64,000 nt of DNA from Klebsiella huaxiensis (lineage in GTDB: Bacteria > Pseudomonadota > Gammaproteobacteria > Enterobacterales > Enterobacteriaceae). A program made the translations under genes and the position numbers. This document shows positions 44,974 through 53,936 of this stretch, in pieces; the first letter of the stretch is position 1, and each line of letters opens with the position of its first letter. The stretch covers positions 682,001 to 746,000 of the forward strand of contig NZ_CP036175.1 in the NCBI RefSeq assembly GCF_003261575.2, read 5' to 3'. The notes under the pieces were generated by a model. That model was not told the DNA's origin. It ran no database searches and was given only the letters and a program-made list of their open reading frames with translations.

Positions 44974-45864
44974 ATGACAATGAAAGTTGGTTTTATTGGC
45001 CTTGGTATCATGGGTAAACCAATGAGTAAAAACCTCCTCAAGGCAGGTTACTCGTTGGTGGTTGCTGACCGTAACCCGGATGCGATTGCAGAAGTGATTG
45101 CCGCTGGCGCGGAAACCGCCACGTCGGCGAAAGCCATTGCTGAACAGTGTGACGTGATCATCACCATGCTGCCGAACTCTCCGCATGTGAAAGAGGTGGC
45201 GTTGGGCGAAGGCGGCATCATTGAAGGCGCGAAGCCGGGTACCGTTCTGATCGATATGAGCTCCATCGCGCCTCTGGCAAGCCGCGAAATCAGCGAAGCG
45301 CTGAAAGCGAAAGGCGTGGATATGCTGGATGCGCCGGTCAGCGGCGGCGAACCGAAGGCCATCGACGGCACCCTGTCGGTGATGGTTGGCGGCGATAAAG
45401 CGATTTTCGACAAATATTACGACCTGCTGAAAGCGATGGCCGGTTCCGTAGTACATACCGGTGATATCGGCGCAGGTAACGTAACCAAACTGGCTAACCA
45501 GGTCATTGTGGCACTGAACATTGCCGCGATGTCTGAAGCGCTGACTTTGGCGACCAAAGCGGGCGTGAACCCGGATCTGGTGTATCAGGCAATCCGCGGT
45601 GGACTGGCCGGTAGCACCGTGCTGGATGCGAAAGCGCCAATGGTGATGGACCGTAACTTCAAGCCGGGCTTCCGTATCGATCTGCATATCAAAGATCTGG
45701 CGAACGCGCTGGATACCTCTCACGGCGTTGGAGCACAACTGCCGCTGACCGCTGCGGTTATGGAGATGATGCAGGCGCTGCGTGCCGACGGTCTGGGTAC
45801 CGCCGACCATAGCGCTATCGCATGCTACTACGAAAAACTGGCGAAAGTGGAAGTCACTCGCTAA
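44974..45864 (+). CDS. garR: 2-hydroxy-3-oxopropionate (tartronate semialdehyde) reductase GarR
   Basis: This 296-residue beta-hydroxyacid dehydrogenase reduces tartronate semialdehyde to glycerate. It starts TMKVGFIGLGIMGKPMSKNL with the dinucleotide-binding motif, then DAPVSGGEPKAIDGTLSVMV and the catalytic Lys in GNVTKLANQVIV. It is almost identical to E. coli GarR and lies 28 bases after garL. Confidence 0.96.
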   Translation: MTMKVGFIGLGIMGKPMSKNLLKAGYSLVVADRNPDAIAEVIAAGAETATSAKAIAEQCDVIITMLPNSPHVKEVALGEGGIIEGAKPGTVLIDMSSIAPLASREISEALKAKGVDMLDAPVSGGEPKAIDGTLSVMVGGDKAIFDKYYDLLKAMAGSVVHTGDIGAGNVTKLANQVIVALNIAAMSEALTLATKAGVNPDLVYQAIRGGLAGSTVLDAKAPMVMDRNFKPGFRIDLHIKDLANALDTSHGVGAQLPLTAAVMEMMQALRADGLGTADHSAIACYYEKLAKVEVTR

Positions 45865-45899
45865 CAAGAAGGGCGCGGATGCGCGCCCTGTAATTCTTG
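45865..45899 (+). other. Hairpin between garR and garK
   Basis: GGGCGCG (45871-45877) and CGCGCCC (45882-45888) form a 7-bp GC stem with a GATG loop; the flanking CAAGAA (45865-45870) and TTCTTG (45894-45899) can extend it. There is no T-run. It may separate garK expression from garPLR or stabilise the mRNA. Confidence 0.55.
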
Positions 45900-45929
45900 C
45901 CTTGCGCGGCACTGTCAGGCTACATAACT

Positions 45930-47075
45930 ATGAAAATCGTAATCGCCCCAGACTCTTATAAAGAAAGCCTCTCGGCCACTGAGGTGGCACAGGCTATAGA
46001 AAAAGGTTTTCGGGAAATTTTCCCCGATGCGCTCTACGTGAAGGTTCCTCTCGCCGATGGCGGAGAAGGTACCGTTGAGGCGATGATTGCCGCGACGCAG
46101 GGAACCGAGATGAGTGCTTGTGTGACGGGGCCGCTGGGTGTTCCGGTTGATGCCTGCTGGGGGCTTTCCGGCGATGGCAAAACCGCGTTTATCGAAATGG
46201 CGGCGGCCAGTGGACTAGGACTGGTACCTCCCGCCCAGCGCAATCCGTTATTAACCACGTCGCGCGGTACCGGCGAGCTGATTTTGCAGGCGCTGGAAAG
46301 CGGGGCGAAAAATATCATTATTGGTATCGGCGGCAGCGCTACCAATGATGGCGGCGCGGGGATGGTACAGGCGCTGGGCGCACGTCTTTGCGACGCGAAT
46401 GGCGTGGAGATCGGCAACGGTGGCGGTAGCCTGTGTAACCTGAATTCGATTGATATCTCTGGTCTTGATGCGCGATTGCGCGATTGTGTTATCCGCGTGG
46501 CTTGCGACGTGACCAACCCGCTGATCGGCGATACTGGCGCTTCACGGATTTTTGGCCCGCAAAAAGGGGCCACCGAAGCCATGATCCGCACGCTGGATAC
46601 CAATCTTGATCATTACGCCGATATTATTCTGGCCGACCTGCATGTTGATGTTAAGCAGGTTGCTGGCGCGGGAGCCGCAGGCGGCATGGGCGCAGCGTTG
46701 ATGGCGTTTCTCAATGCTGAATTGCGCAGCGGAATCGAAATTGTGACCCAGGCGCTGAATCTGGAAGAGCATATCCTCGATTGCTCGCTGGTGGTAACCG
46801 GTGAAGGTCGGCTGGATAGTCAAAGCATTAACGGTAAAGTGCCGGTGGGCGTGGCCAGTGTGGCGAAAAAGTATCATAAGCCGGTGATCGGTATTGCCGG
46901 TAGCCTGACCCGCGACGTGGGCGTGGTTCATCAGTATGGTATTGATGCGGTGTTTAGCGTACTGACCAGCGTGACCACTCTGGAAGAGGCGTTTCGCGGC
47001 GCAGCAGACAATATTTATCATGCGTCGCGGAATATTGCGGCGACATTGCAGGTTGGGATGGCGACGGAAGGATGA
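45930..47075 (+). CDS. garK: Glycerate 2-kinase GarK
   Basis: This 381-residue type 1 glycerate kinase makes 2-phosphoglycerate. It starts MKIVIAPDSYKESLSA and carries PLADGGEGTVEAM, GIGGSATNDGGAGMVQALG and TGEGRLDSQSINGKVP. The ATG at 45930 fits E. coli GarK; the longer frame starts from TTG. It completes garPLRK, and its stop overlaps the predicted -35 box of rnpB. Confidence 0.94.
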   Translation: MKIVIAPDSYKESLSATEVAQAIEKGFREIFPDALYVKVPLADGGEGTVEAMIAATQGTEMSACVTGPLGVPVDACWGLSGDGKTAFIEMAAASGLGLVPPAQRNPLLTTSRGTGELILQALESGAKNIIIGIGGSATNDGGAGMVQALGARLCDANGVEIGNGGGSLCNLNSIDISGLDARLRDCVIRVACDVTNPLIGDTGASRIFGPQKGATEAMIRTLDTNLDHYADIILADLHVDVKQVAGAGAAGGMGAALMAFLNAELRSGIEIVTQALNLEEHILDCSLVVTGEGRLDSQSINGKVPVGVASVAKKYHKPVIGIAGSLTRDVGVVHQYGIDAVFSVLTSVTTLEEAFRGAADNIYHASRNIAATLQVGMATEG

Positions 47076-47100
47076 CAACCGGCGGCAAACCCTCTATACT
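47072..47100 (+). promoter_or_regulatory. Predicted rnpB promoter overlapping the garK stop
   Basis: ATGACA (47072-47077) and TATACT (47095-47100) are separated by 17 bases, and 7 bases later the M1 RNA sequence begins. The -35 box overlaps the garK stop codon. Confidence 0.75.
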
Positions 47101-47107
47101 TCGCGCC

Positions 47108-47484
<377 letters not shown>

Positions 47485-48031
47485 CATTCAACAAAACCCC
47501 GTCAGAAATGGCGGGGTTTTTGCTTTCTGGTACAGGTGATTAAAAGGGAAGATGAATGACTGTCCACGACGCTATACTGAAAAGAAAGCGGCTTAACGGT
47601 CAGCTTCCTCATTCAACAAAACCCCGTCAGAAATGGCGGGGTTTTTGCTTTCTGGTACAGGTGAATAAAAAGGGAAGATGAATGACTGTCCACGACGCTA
47701 TACCGAAAAGAAAGCGGCTTAACGGTCAGCTTCCTCATTCAACAAAACCCCGTCAGAAATGGCGGGGTTTTTGCTTTCTGGTACAGGTGATTAAAAGGGC
47801 AGATGAATGACTGTCCACGACGCTATACCGAAAAGAAAGCGGCTTAACGGTCAGCTTCAACTTTTCAGAAAACCCCGTCAGAAATGGCGGGGTTTTTGCT
47901 TTCTGGTACAGGTGATTAAAAGGGCAGATGAATGACTGTCCACTACACTATACCGAAAAGAAAGCGGCTTAACGGTCAGCTTCAACTTTTCAGAAAACCC
48001 TCGTCAGAAATGGCGGGGGTTTTTGCTTTCT

Positions 48032-48320
48032 GGCTCTGCTGGAATTACCCGATGGTTTTATAGGTCAGGTAAGGCGCCAGCCGCCACCTGACAAGAATGC
48101 GGGCACAATGCGCAAGGCAGGTTTGTCATTAACACCAACCCTCTCTCATAAGGTCAGGTATTTTATATTCACTCAATTAATTATTTATTTTAATACATTT
48201 CCATTAATTATATTCTCTGAACTTTAACTACATCTATACGTACTATTTCTTACATTTCCACATCTGCTTCTGAAAAATAATAAGCCGCCCTTTCTGACAA
48301 TTACCCTTCAGGATAAAACA
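48032..48320. other. Intergenic region with a REP-like palindrome
   Basis: GTCAGGT (48064-48070) and ACCTGAC (48086-48092) enclose an AAGGCGCCAGCCGCC core, a REP-type unit. The remaining part to 48320 is AT-rich and holds no gene; an AGGAT ribosome site precedes the Spy-like ORF. I could not choose a single promoter. Confidence 0.6.
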
Positions 48321-48731
48321 ATGAAATTAATGACCCGTATCGTGTTCACCGCTGTTCTGGCTAGTGGATTCTCTATGGCGGCCCAGGCTGCTGATGTTAA
48401 GGCTGCACCAGCCCCAGCACAGGATCCGATTGTTCAACATTTAAAGCTGACCAACGATCAGGTAACGAAAATTAAGAGTCTGCACCAGCAATTGGAAAAA
48501 AATGTTCAGCAGATTTCCCAGAAAGATATTAAAGACGGCGTACTGTTTGATGTGATCGATTCCGGCAAATGGAATGAAAAAGCGGTTAAAGATCAGCTGG
48601 CGGCATTTAGCAAAGTAGAACAGCAGGTTCGCTACTATCGTGTGAAATACTATTTTGGTGTGAACCAGGTATTAACGCCAGAGCAGCGCAAGCAGGTGCA
48701 AAAAGATTTAGCCCAGGAACTGAGCGAGTAA
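48321..48731 (+). CDS. Spy/CpxP-like periplasmic protein
   Basis: This 136-residue protein has a clear signal peptide ending AAQAA, then a helical body with two LTxxQ-like motifs, LTNDQVTKIKSL and LTPEQRKQVQKDL, the mark of the Spy/CpxP family of periplasmic chaperones and stress sensors. It is smaller than CpxP, lacks cysteines, and ends DLAQELSE. It does not occur at this place in E. coli, so it is an accessory gene of the Klebsiella lineage. Its clients are not known. A terminator follows closely. Confidence 0.8.
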   Translation: MKLMTRIVFTAVLASGFSMAAQAADVKAAPAPAQDPIVQHLKLTNDQVTKIKSLHQQLEKNVQQISQKDIKDGVLFDVIDSGKWNEKAVKDQLAAFSKVEQQVRYYRVKYYFGVNQVLTPEQRKQVQKDLAQELSE

Positions 48732-48736
48732 ATCAA

Positions 48737-48765
48737 TCGGCCCCGTTCTGGGGCCGATGTTTTTA
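48737..48765 (+). terminator. Rho-independent terminator of the Spy-like gene
   Basis: TCGGCCCC (48737-48744) and GGGGCCGA (48750-48757) form a perfect 8-bp stem with a 5-base loop, followed by TGTTTTT. Confidence 0.9.
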
Positions 48766-48767
48766 CG

Positions 48768-48929
48768 TCAGGCGAGGCTCTCTTCGTCCTGAATCCGTAC
48801 CTCCGCTTCCGCGACGATAGCTTCCAGTTCACTTAACATCTCTTCATAGCCAAAACTGACTGCGACCATAACTTCCGGTTGCGGCTGTTGCACTAATATC
48901 GCTGCTTTTTTTGCTTTCTTCTTGCTCAC
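48768..48929 (-). CDS. yhaL: Small conserved protein YhaL
   Basis: This 53-residue ORF starts with GTG (GGGAG upstream) and reads MSKKKAKKAAILVQ, then SFGYEEMLSELEAIVAEAE, ending DEESLA. It matches the E. coli YhaL pattern: lysine-rich N-terminus, FGYEEMLSELEAIVA helix and acidic tail. It lies directly after yhaK on the same strand, as in E. coli. The function is unknown. Confidence 0.85.
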   Translation of the reverse strand: MSKKKAKKAAILVQQPQPEVMVAVSFGYEEMLSELEAIVAEAEVRIQDEESLA

Positions 48930-48953
48930 AGGCAAACTCCCTTACTGCCGTTG

Positions 48954-49655
48954 TTACACAGGTAAATCTATCAGCAAAGCGCGTAACGGCGTATCGGCGA
49001 CGAGGGTAATGTTAGCTTCGTCACGAATAAACGCGCCATCACCACAGGTCAGGGCCTGTTTTTCTTCTTCTTGCACAAGCGCATGCACCGTCCCGTGAAT
49101 CGACTGCAGATAGGCGCGTGGGCCGTGAAGCTGGACGCTGAGCTGCTCGCCTTTTGCCAGTTCGATATGGTGGATCCATACCTGCTGGCGCAACTGGAGA
49201 CTATTTTGGCTGCCGTCTGGCGAAGCCAACAGCTGTTGCGGTCCCGAGGCGATCGCTATTTTCTGGACTAGTGGATTTTCATGCTGCGGGCAGGCATCCA
49301 GCCACAGCTGCATTCGCGTTAACGAACCCTCTTTACTCAGGTTGTGCTCGCTGTAGCTAACGCCGGGTTGAGTCGAAATCAGCAGTGCCTCTCCCGCTTT
49401 CGCCTGGATATGGTTGCCGTCACTGTCGCGGTACTCCGCTTCCCCTTCCAGTATCAGGTTCAGAATATCGACCTTCGGGTAGGTACGCGGCTGGAACGAG
49501 GCGCCGGGCGCCAGCACTTCCTGGTTGAGCACGCGCAGAGACGCGTAGCCTAGCAGTTTCGGGTCGAAGTAGTGGCCAAAGGAAAAGGTGTAGCGGGCCT
49601 GCAGCCAGCCGAAGTCAGCTTGACCGCATTGTTTGGCTGTTCGGGTAGTAATCAT
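48954..49655 (-). CDS. yhaK: Pirin-family protein YhaK
   Basis: This 233-residue bicupin belongs to the pirin family (YhaK subgroup). N-terminal ITTRTAKQCGQADFGWLQARY and the TYPKVDILNLILEGEAEYRDS stretch (in part PKVDILNLILEGE) are typical, with a second cupin in the C-terminal half. E. coli YhaK is a redox-sensitive protein without a bound metal like that in other pirins; its role is not settled. It is divergent from yhaJ, which regulates neighbouring genes. Confidence 0.92.
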   Translation of the reverse strand: MITTRTAKQCGQADFGWLQARYTFSFGHYFDPKLLGYASLRVLNQEVLAPGASFQPRTYPKVDILNLILEGEAEYRDSDGNHIQAKAGEALLISTQPGVSYSEHNLSKEGSLTRMQLWLDACPQHENPLVQKIAIASGPQQLLASPDGSQNSLQLRQQVWIHHIELAKGEQLSVQLHGPRAYLQSIHGTVHALVQEEEKQALTCGDGAFIRDEANITLVADTPLRALLIDLPV

Positions 49656-49759
49656 TTTCTTGACCTCTCTTTACACTAAATCAATGGTAAAGGTATGGAC
49701 GGTGTATTGTTAGCCAGATATTCTGCCCGGTATGTTCAAATTTCCTGAATGAGAGAATG

Positions 49760-50656
49760 ATGGCCAAAGAGAGAGCACTAACGCTGGAAGCGTTGCGCGT
49801 TATGGATGCGATTGACCGACGCGGAAGCTTTGCCGCTGCGGCTGATGAACTCGGTCGTGTTCCTTCGGCGCTGAGCTATACCATGCAAAAGCTGGAGGAG
49901 GAGCTCGATGTCGTGCTGTTTGACCGCTCAGGACATCGAACAAAATTCACCAACGTTGGGCGAATGCTGCTGGAGCGTGGACGGGTTCTGCTGGAAGCGG
50001 CGGATAAGTTGACGACCGACGCTGAAGCCCTGTCGCGCGGTTGGGAAACGCATCTGACTCTTGTCACCGAAGCGCTGGTGCCAACCACCAATCTATTTCC
50101 GCTGATTGAAAAGCTGGCGACCAAATCTAATACTCAGTTGTCGATCATTACTGAAGTGCTGGCCGGTGCGTGGGAGCGCCTCGAGCAGGGTCGGGCGGAT
50201 ATTGTCGTTGCGCCGGATATGCATTTTCGCTCATCGTCGGAAATTAATTCCCGCAAGCTTTACTCGGTGACAAGCGTCTATGTTGCCGCGCCGGATCATC
50301 CGATTCATCAAGAGCCAGAGCCGCTTTCCGAAGTTACGCGCGTGAAGTATCGCGGCGTAGCGGTGGCCGATACCGCTCGCGAACGCCCGGTATTGACGGT
50401 GCAACTGCTCGACAAGCAGCCGCGATTAACCGTCAGTACGATTGAAGATAAACGTCAGGCGCTATTGGCAGGACTGGGCGTGGCGACAATGCCTTATCCG
50501 CTCGTTGAGCAGGATATTGCCGAAGGTCGTTTACGGGTGGTCAGCCCGGAATACAGTAATGAGGTTGATATCATTATGGCCTGGCGTCGCGATAGCATGG
50601 GTGAAGCGAAGTCATGGTGCCTGCGCGAGATCCCGAAGCTGTTTATGAATAGATAG
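49760..50656 (+). CDS. yhaJ: LysR-family regulator YhaJ
   Basis: This regulator of about 298 residues has an N-terminal HTH (MAKERALTLEALRVMDAIDR... in part LEALRVMDAIDRRGSFAAAA) and a LysR effector domain. It is almost identical to E. coli YhaJ, which activates yhaK, responds to aromatic or nitrotoluene compounds and affects virulence genes in pathogenic strains. I choose the second of two adjacent ATG codons. It is convergent with yhaH across a perfect hairpin. Confidence 0.94.
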   Translation: MAKERALTLEALRVMDAIDRRGSFAAAADELGRVPSALSYTMQKLEEELDVVLFDRSGHRTKFTNVGRMLLERGRVLLEAADKLTTDAEALSRGWETHLTLVTEALVPTTNLFPLIEKLATKSNTQLSIITEVLAGAWERLEQGRADIVVAPDMHFRSSSEINSRKLYSVTSVYVAAPDHPIHQEPEPLSEVTRVKYRGVAVADTARERPVLTVQLLDKQPRLTVSTIEDKRQALLAGLGVATMPYPLVEQDIAEGRLRVVSPEYSNEVDIIMAWRRDSMGEAKSWCLREIPKLFMNR

Positions 50657-50662
50657 ATCAAC

Positions 50663-50690
50663 ATGCGCCCCTTTTTGGCAAGGGGCGCAT
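50663..50690. terminator. Bidirectional terminator between yhaJ and yhaH
   Basis: ATGCGCCCCTT (50663-50673) and AAGGGGCGCAT (50680-50690) form an 11-bp perfect stem with a 6-base loop. TGTTT follows on the plus strand. Confidence 0.85.
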
Positions 50691-50693
50691 TGT

Positions 50694-51062
50694 TTAGTAT
50701 GAGGTTGGTTTTGGGTCCGGCCCGAAGCGGTTATTGCCGGGAGTACCGTTCTGGCAATTAAAAATAATGATCACCAGCCAGCCGATAACAGGAATCAGCA
50801 GTAATAACAGCCACCATGCCGAACGGTCGGTGTCGTGCAAACGACGAAACTGCACCGCCCACCACGGTAAAAATACCAGTATGGCATAGATAGTCGTCAG
50901 GATGCCTTCTCCTCCCGCGCGCTGCCAGCCGAGCATCTTATCAATGATGCTGAGTACGCCAGTCAGGATGATGTTGACCAGAATAAACATCCAGTACTCT
51001 TTGCGCCGGGCGCGACCGCCAAATCCAAGATAGTTTTGTAATACTTTAAGATACCAGTCCAT
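50694..51062 (-). CDS. yhaH: DUF805 inner-membrane protein YhaH
   Basis: This 122-residue protein has a DUF805 domain: MDWYLKVLQNYLGFGGRARRKEYWMF at the N-terminus (in part GFGGRARRKEYWMF), three to four hydrophobic segments, the family block FRRLHDTDRSAWW and the C-terminal NRFGPDPK. It matches E. coli YhaH more than YhaI. The function is unknown. Confidence 0.92.
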   Translation of the reverse strand: MDWYLKVLQNYLGFGGRARRKEYWMFILVNIILTGVLSIIDKMLGWQRAGGEGILTTIYAILVFLPWWAVQFRRLHDTDRSAWWLLLLLIPVIGWLVIIIFNCQNGTPGNNRFGPDPKPTSY

Positions 51063-51188
51063 TTCTACGCCTCAATTAACCGTCAATCACTTGTTTTTAA
51101 AGCGATCGAAATAAGAATAGACGCGAATGAAATGTTGGCAAATATTTGCTGAATGAATTGTTGGGCGCTGTAAATAGCGCCCAATATC

Positions 51189-52175
51189 TTAGCGGAAGCG
51201 AAGATCGCGGCCGTGCGGCTCGCTGAGATCTTGCTGTGGACCAATGGAGATAATCCCGGTTGGGTTGATCGTTTTATGGCTACGGTAGTAGTGGTTGCGA
51301 ATATGGGCAAAATCTACCGTTTCGGCAATGCCTGACATCTGGTAGATATCGCGCAGGAAGCCATAAAGATTGAGATAATCGCTGATGCGGTGTTTATCGC
51401 ATTTAAAATGGGTCACATACACCGGGTCGAAGCGAACCAGTGTAGTCCACAGGCGAATATCTGCCTCGGTTAACTGGTTACCCGTCAGGAAGCGGTGCTG
51501 TCCCAGGATTTGCTCAAGGCGCTCCAGCGAGGTAAATACCGCATCGACCGCTTCGTCGTAGGCCTGCTGGCTGGTGGCGAATCCGGCTTTATAAACGCCG
51601 TTGTTAACGTTGTCGTAGATCCAGCCGTTCAGCTCATCAATTTGATCACGCAGCTCAGGTGGATAGTAATCTCCGGCGCGAGCACCGAGCCCATCGAAAG
51701 CGGAGTTGAACATGCGGATGATTTCAGCCGACTCGTTACTGACGATAGTGTGCTGTTTTTTATCCCACAACACCGGCACCGTAACGCGCCCGCTGTATTG
51801 CGGATCGGCATGCAGGTACAGCTGATAAAGAAATTCGTGCTGATAGAGGGTATCGCCAGTGGCCGCCGGAAAGCTATCGTCGAACGTCCAGCCGTTCTCG
51901 AACATTAAGGGATTGACCACCGAGACTGAAATAAACGGCTCTAACCCTTTCAGACTGCGTAGAATTAAGGTGCGATGCGCCCATGGACAGGCAAGAGAAA
52001 CGTACAGATGATAGCGGTCTTTTTCCGCCGGAAATCCTGGTTCACCACCCGGTCCTGGTGCGCCATCGGCGGTTAGCCAGTTGCGAAAGGCAGAAACAGA
52101 ACGCTTGAACCGCCCTCCGGTGGATTGGGTGTCATACCAGGTATCGTGCCAGACGCCGTCAATTAATTGTCCCAT
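51189..52175 (-). CDS. yqjG: Glutathionyl-hydroquinone reductase YqjG
   Basis: This 328-residue enzyme is a Xi-class glutathione transferase that reduces glutathionyl-hydroquinones. The catalytic Cys63 lies in SLACPWAHRT, with the C-terminal helical domain and TEADIRLWTTLVRFDPVYV as typical blocks. I start at MGQLIDG, the second Met, as in E. coli. It is downstream of yqjF with a terminator between. Confidence 0.95.
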   Translation of the reverse strand: MGQLIDGVWHDTWYDTQSTGGRFKRSVSAFRNWLTADGAPGPGGEPGFPAEKDRYHLYVSLACPWAHRTLILRSLKGLEPFISVSVVNPLMFENGWTFDDSFPAATGDTLYQHEFLYQLYLHADPQYSGRVTVPVLWDKKQHTIVSNESAEIIRMFNSAFDGLGARAGDYYPPELRDQIDELNGWIYDNVNNGVYKAGFATSQQAYDEAVDAVFTSLERLEQILGQHRFLTGNQLTEADIRLWTTLVRFDPVYVTHFKCDKHRISDYLNLYGFLRDIYQMSGIAETVDFAHIRNHYYRSHKTINPTGIISIGPQQDLSEPHGRDLRFR

Positions 52176-52196
52176 CATTTCCTCCCTCAGATAGCA

Positions 52197-52222
52197 AAAG
52201 CGAGGAGATGTCCCCTCGCTTT
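52197..52222 (-). terminator. Terminator between yqjF and yqjG
   Basis: AAAGCGAGG (52197-52205) and CCTCGCTTT (52214-52222) form a perfect 9-bp stem with an 8-base loop, followed on the minus strand by TTGC. It ends yqjF just before yqjG. Confidence 0.75.
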
Positions 52223-52244
52223 GTCTTTATTCAGTATAGCGTGC

Positions 52245-52637
52245 TTACCATTTCTTATTCAGCACGCGGTCGATACTGAATGCGCCCGGGCCGGTGATAC
52301 CCAGCAGCAGGAAGCCACCAGCGATGGTCAGGTTTTTCATGAAAATCAGCGAGTTCACGCCTTCAGCAAAGTTGCTGTGGAACAGGAACGCGGTCAGTAC
52401 GGTGAAGCCTGCTGTGAATAGCGCAGTAGTGCGAGTCAGGAAACCGAACAGAATTGCCAGACCGCCGCCAAATTCAAGCAGAATAACCAGCGGCAGCATA
52501 AAACCAGGGACGCCCATGGCTTCCATATATTGTTGGGTACCCGCATAACCAGTGATTTTTCCCCAACCTGCTGTGATAAACAGAATTGGCATCAGAATGC
52601 GTGCTACCAGTACACCAACATCTTCTAATTTTTTCAT
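52245..52637 (-). CDS. yqjF: DoxX-family membrane protein YqjF
   Basis: This 130-residue inner-membrane protein has four hydrophobic segments and the DoxX family marks ARILMPILFITAGWGKITGY and LLEFGGGLAILFGFLTR. E. coli YqjF responds to aromatic compounds together with YhaJ. It starts with MKKLEDVGVLV after a GGAG-type ribosome site. The 250-base region upstream (52638-52888) holds no gene apart from the yqjK terminator. Confidence 0.92.
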   Translation of the reverse strand: MKKLEDVGVLVARILMPILFITAGWGKITGYAGTQQYMEAMGVPGFMLPLVILLEFGGGLAILFGFLTRTTALFTAGFTVLTAFLFHSNFAEGVNSLIFMKNLTIAGGFLLLGITGPGAFSIDRVLNKKW

Positions 52638-52864
52638 TTCTTACTCCATAAAACCCAAAGGGCGGCGATTTTGTTTTTTAGTGCAATCCTGCGTATGACG
52701 CGGGGTTGCTGTCGATGGAGTGAATATTAGCGAGGCTGTGACGTAATTGTTAGCAAGGAAAACTGTAGATCTACTTCAAAGATTCTGAGTAACCATTGAT
52801 AAAGCAAATGAATAGAAGGGCCGACTGAGCGGTCTGGATAATGGTGTTCGGTGGGAGACGTTAA

Positions 52865-52890
52865 ATAAGAAGAGGCACAAGATGTGCCTC
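52865..52890 (-). terminator. Terminator overlapping the yqjK stop codon
   Basis: GAGGCACA (52872-52879) and TGTGCCTC (52883-52890) form a perfect 8-bp stem with a 3-base loop, followed on the minus strand by TTCTTATTT. Its first arm overlaps the yqjK stop codon. Confidence 0.8.
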
Positions 52891-53188
52891 AGCGTGTTGA
52901 TTGCTGGCGCAGCAGGCTACGCGCCATGCGCCAGGTGCTCCAGAGACCAAAACTGCGTTTTGTCCAACGGAGTAAAAAGCGCGGGTGGCGGACAGACCAC
53001 ACCGCGATGAGTCCACTGCCAACCATCGCCCATGAACGCAAGTTAAGTAGGGTATGCCAGCCGCGATCTATTGGCGCGGTTGCTTCCAGCCAGTCGCGCC
53101 GGCTGGCGTTGAGATCCAACCGTTGCTGTTGGATTAGACGCAGCAGACGTGCTTTCTGCCGTTCACGTTCCTGTTGGTCGCGGCTCAT
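52889..53188 (-). CDS. yqjK: YqjK-like protein
   Basis: This 99-residue basic protein has MSRDQQERERQKARLLRLIQ as a coiled N-terminus and one possible membrane segment, SWAMVGSGLIAVWSV (about residues 52-66), before a basic tail. It matches E. coli YqjK. It is the last gene of yqjCDEK and overlaps yqjE by four bases. The function is unknown; the operon belongs to stationary-phase genes in E. coli. Confidence 0.88.
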   Translation of the reverse strand: MSRDQQERERQKARLLRLIQQQRLDLNASRRDWLEATAPIDRGWHTLLNLRSWAMVGSGLIAVWSVRHPRFLLRWTKRSFGLWSTWRMARSLLRQQSTR

Positions 53189-53583
53189 GGCTTATCGTCC
53201 TCCAGTAAGGACCTGTCGTTAGCCAGTTCCTGACGCGTAAGGCGCAGAAACGTCGAACGTCGGGCCTTACTAAGCGTCCAGATACCGCCAATAAGAGCCG
53301 CCAGCAGCAGGGTCACGGTGGTGGCGATCATCACGTTCAGGCGATATTGCGCATCGACGGCCCAGATAATGAGGACCAACAGACTCATCAACCCGAATGC
53401 AGCAAATAGCAATGTCAGCCCTAGCATCAGAAACAGCTGAAAGAGATTCGCTTTCTCCTCTTCCAGCTCCACGACCACCAGGCGCAGGCGCGTTTCCACC
53501 ATTTCGACCAGCAGGGTAACTATCCGCTGACCAATGCCGAAAACGCTTTGACCCGGCCCCTGTGTGTGTTGAGAGTTTGCCAT
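53185..53583 (-). CDS. yqjE: Inner-membrane protein YqjE (DUF1469)
   Basis: This 132-residue protein starts MANSQHTQGPGQSV, 2 bases after yqjD. It has an amphipathic helix with VEMVETRLRLVVVELEEEKA and two membrane segments (about 52-75 and 80-103), which are typical of DUF1469 (actinobacterial holin-X-like). The longer open frame runs into yqjD without similarity. The function is not known. Confidence 0.9.
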   Translation of the reverse strand: MANSQHTQGPGQSVFGIGQRIVTLLVEMVETRLRLVVVELEEEKANLFQLFLMLGLTLLFAAFGLMSLLVLIIWAVDAQYRLNVMIATTVTLLLAALIGGIWTLSKARRSTFLRLTRQELANDRSLLEDDKP

Positions 53584-53585
53584 AA

Positions 53586-53891
53586 TCAGCGGCGCGTCAG
53601 CAGAACACCCAGCACCAATCCGACAGCTGCGCCAATTCCGACGCCGGTCCACGGATTTTCGCGGACGTATTCATCGGCGCGAGCAGCGGTTTCGCGCGTT
53701 TGCTTCACAATGGCGTCGCTGGTTTCTCCCAAACGAACGCGGCTCTCTTTCAGCGCGCTTTCGGCTTTGCTACGCAGCTTACCAATCTCTTCTTTCGATT
53801 TATCCGTGGAGGAGTTCAGCACTTCTTCCAGGGTGTCAGCCAGCGTTTTCAGTTCCGCACGCAGGTCTTCTGCAACGTTATCTTTAGCCAT
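53586..53891 (-). CDS. yqjD: Ribosome-associated inner-membrane protein YqjD
   Basis: This 101-residue DUF883 protein (ElaB/YqjD/YgaM family) has a long coiled coil, with LKTLADTLEEVLNSSTDKSKEE in the N-terminal half, and a C-terminal glycine-rich membrane anchor, [22 protein letters not shown]. In E. coli it binds 70S and 100S ribosomes at the membrane in stationary phase under RpoS. It is in an operon with yqjC, yqjE and yqjK. Confidence 0.94.
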   Translation of the reverse strand: MAKDNVAEDLRAELKTLADTLEEVLNSSTDKSKEEIGKLRSKAESALKESRVRLGETSDAIVKQTRETAARADEYVRENPWTGVGIGAAVGLVLGVLLTRR

Positions 53892-53936
53892 GTTTATCTC
53901 CTGTTAAAGTGGTCCATATTGGTCTTACTTAACCGA

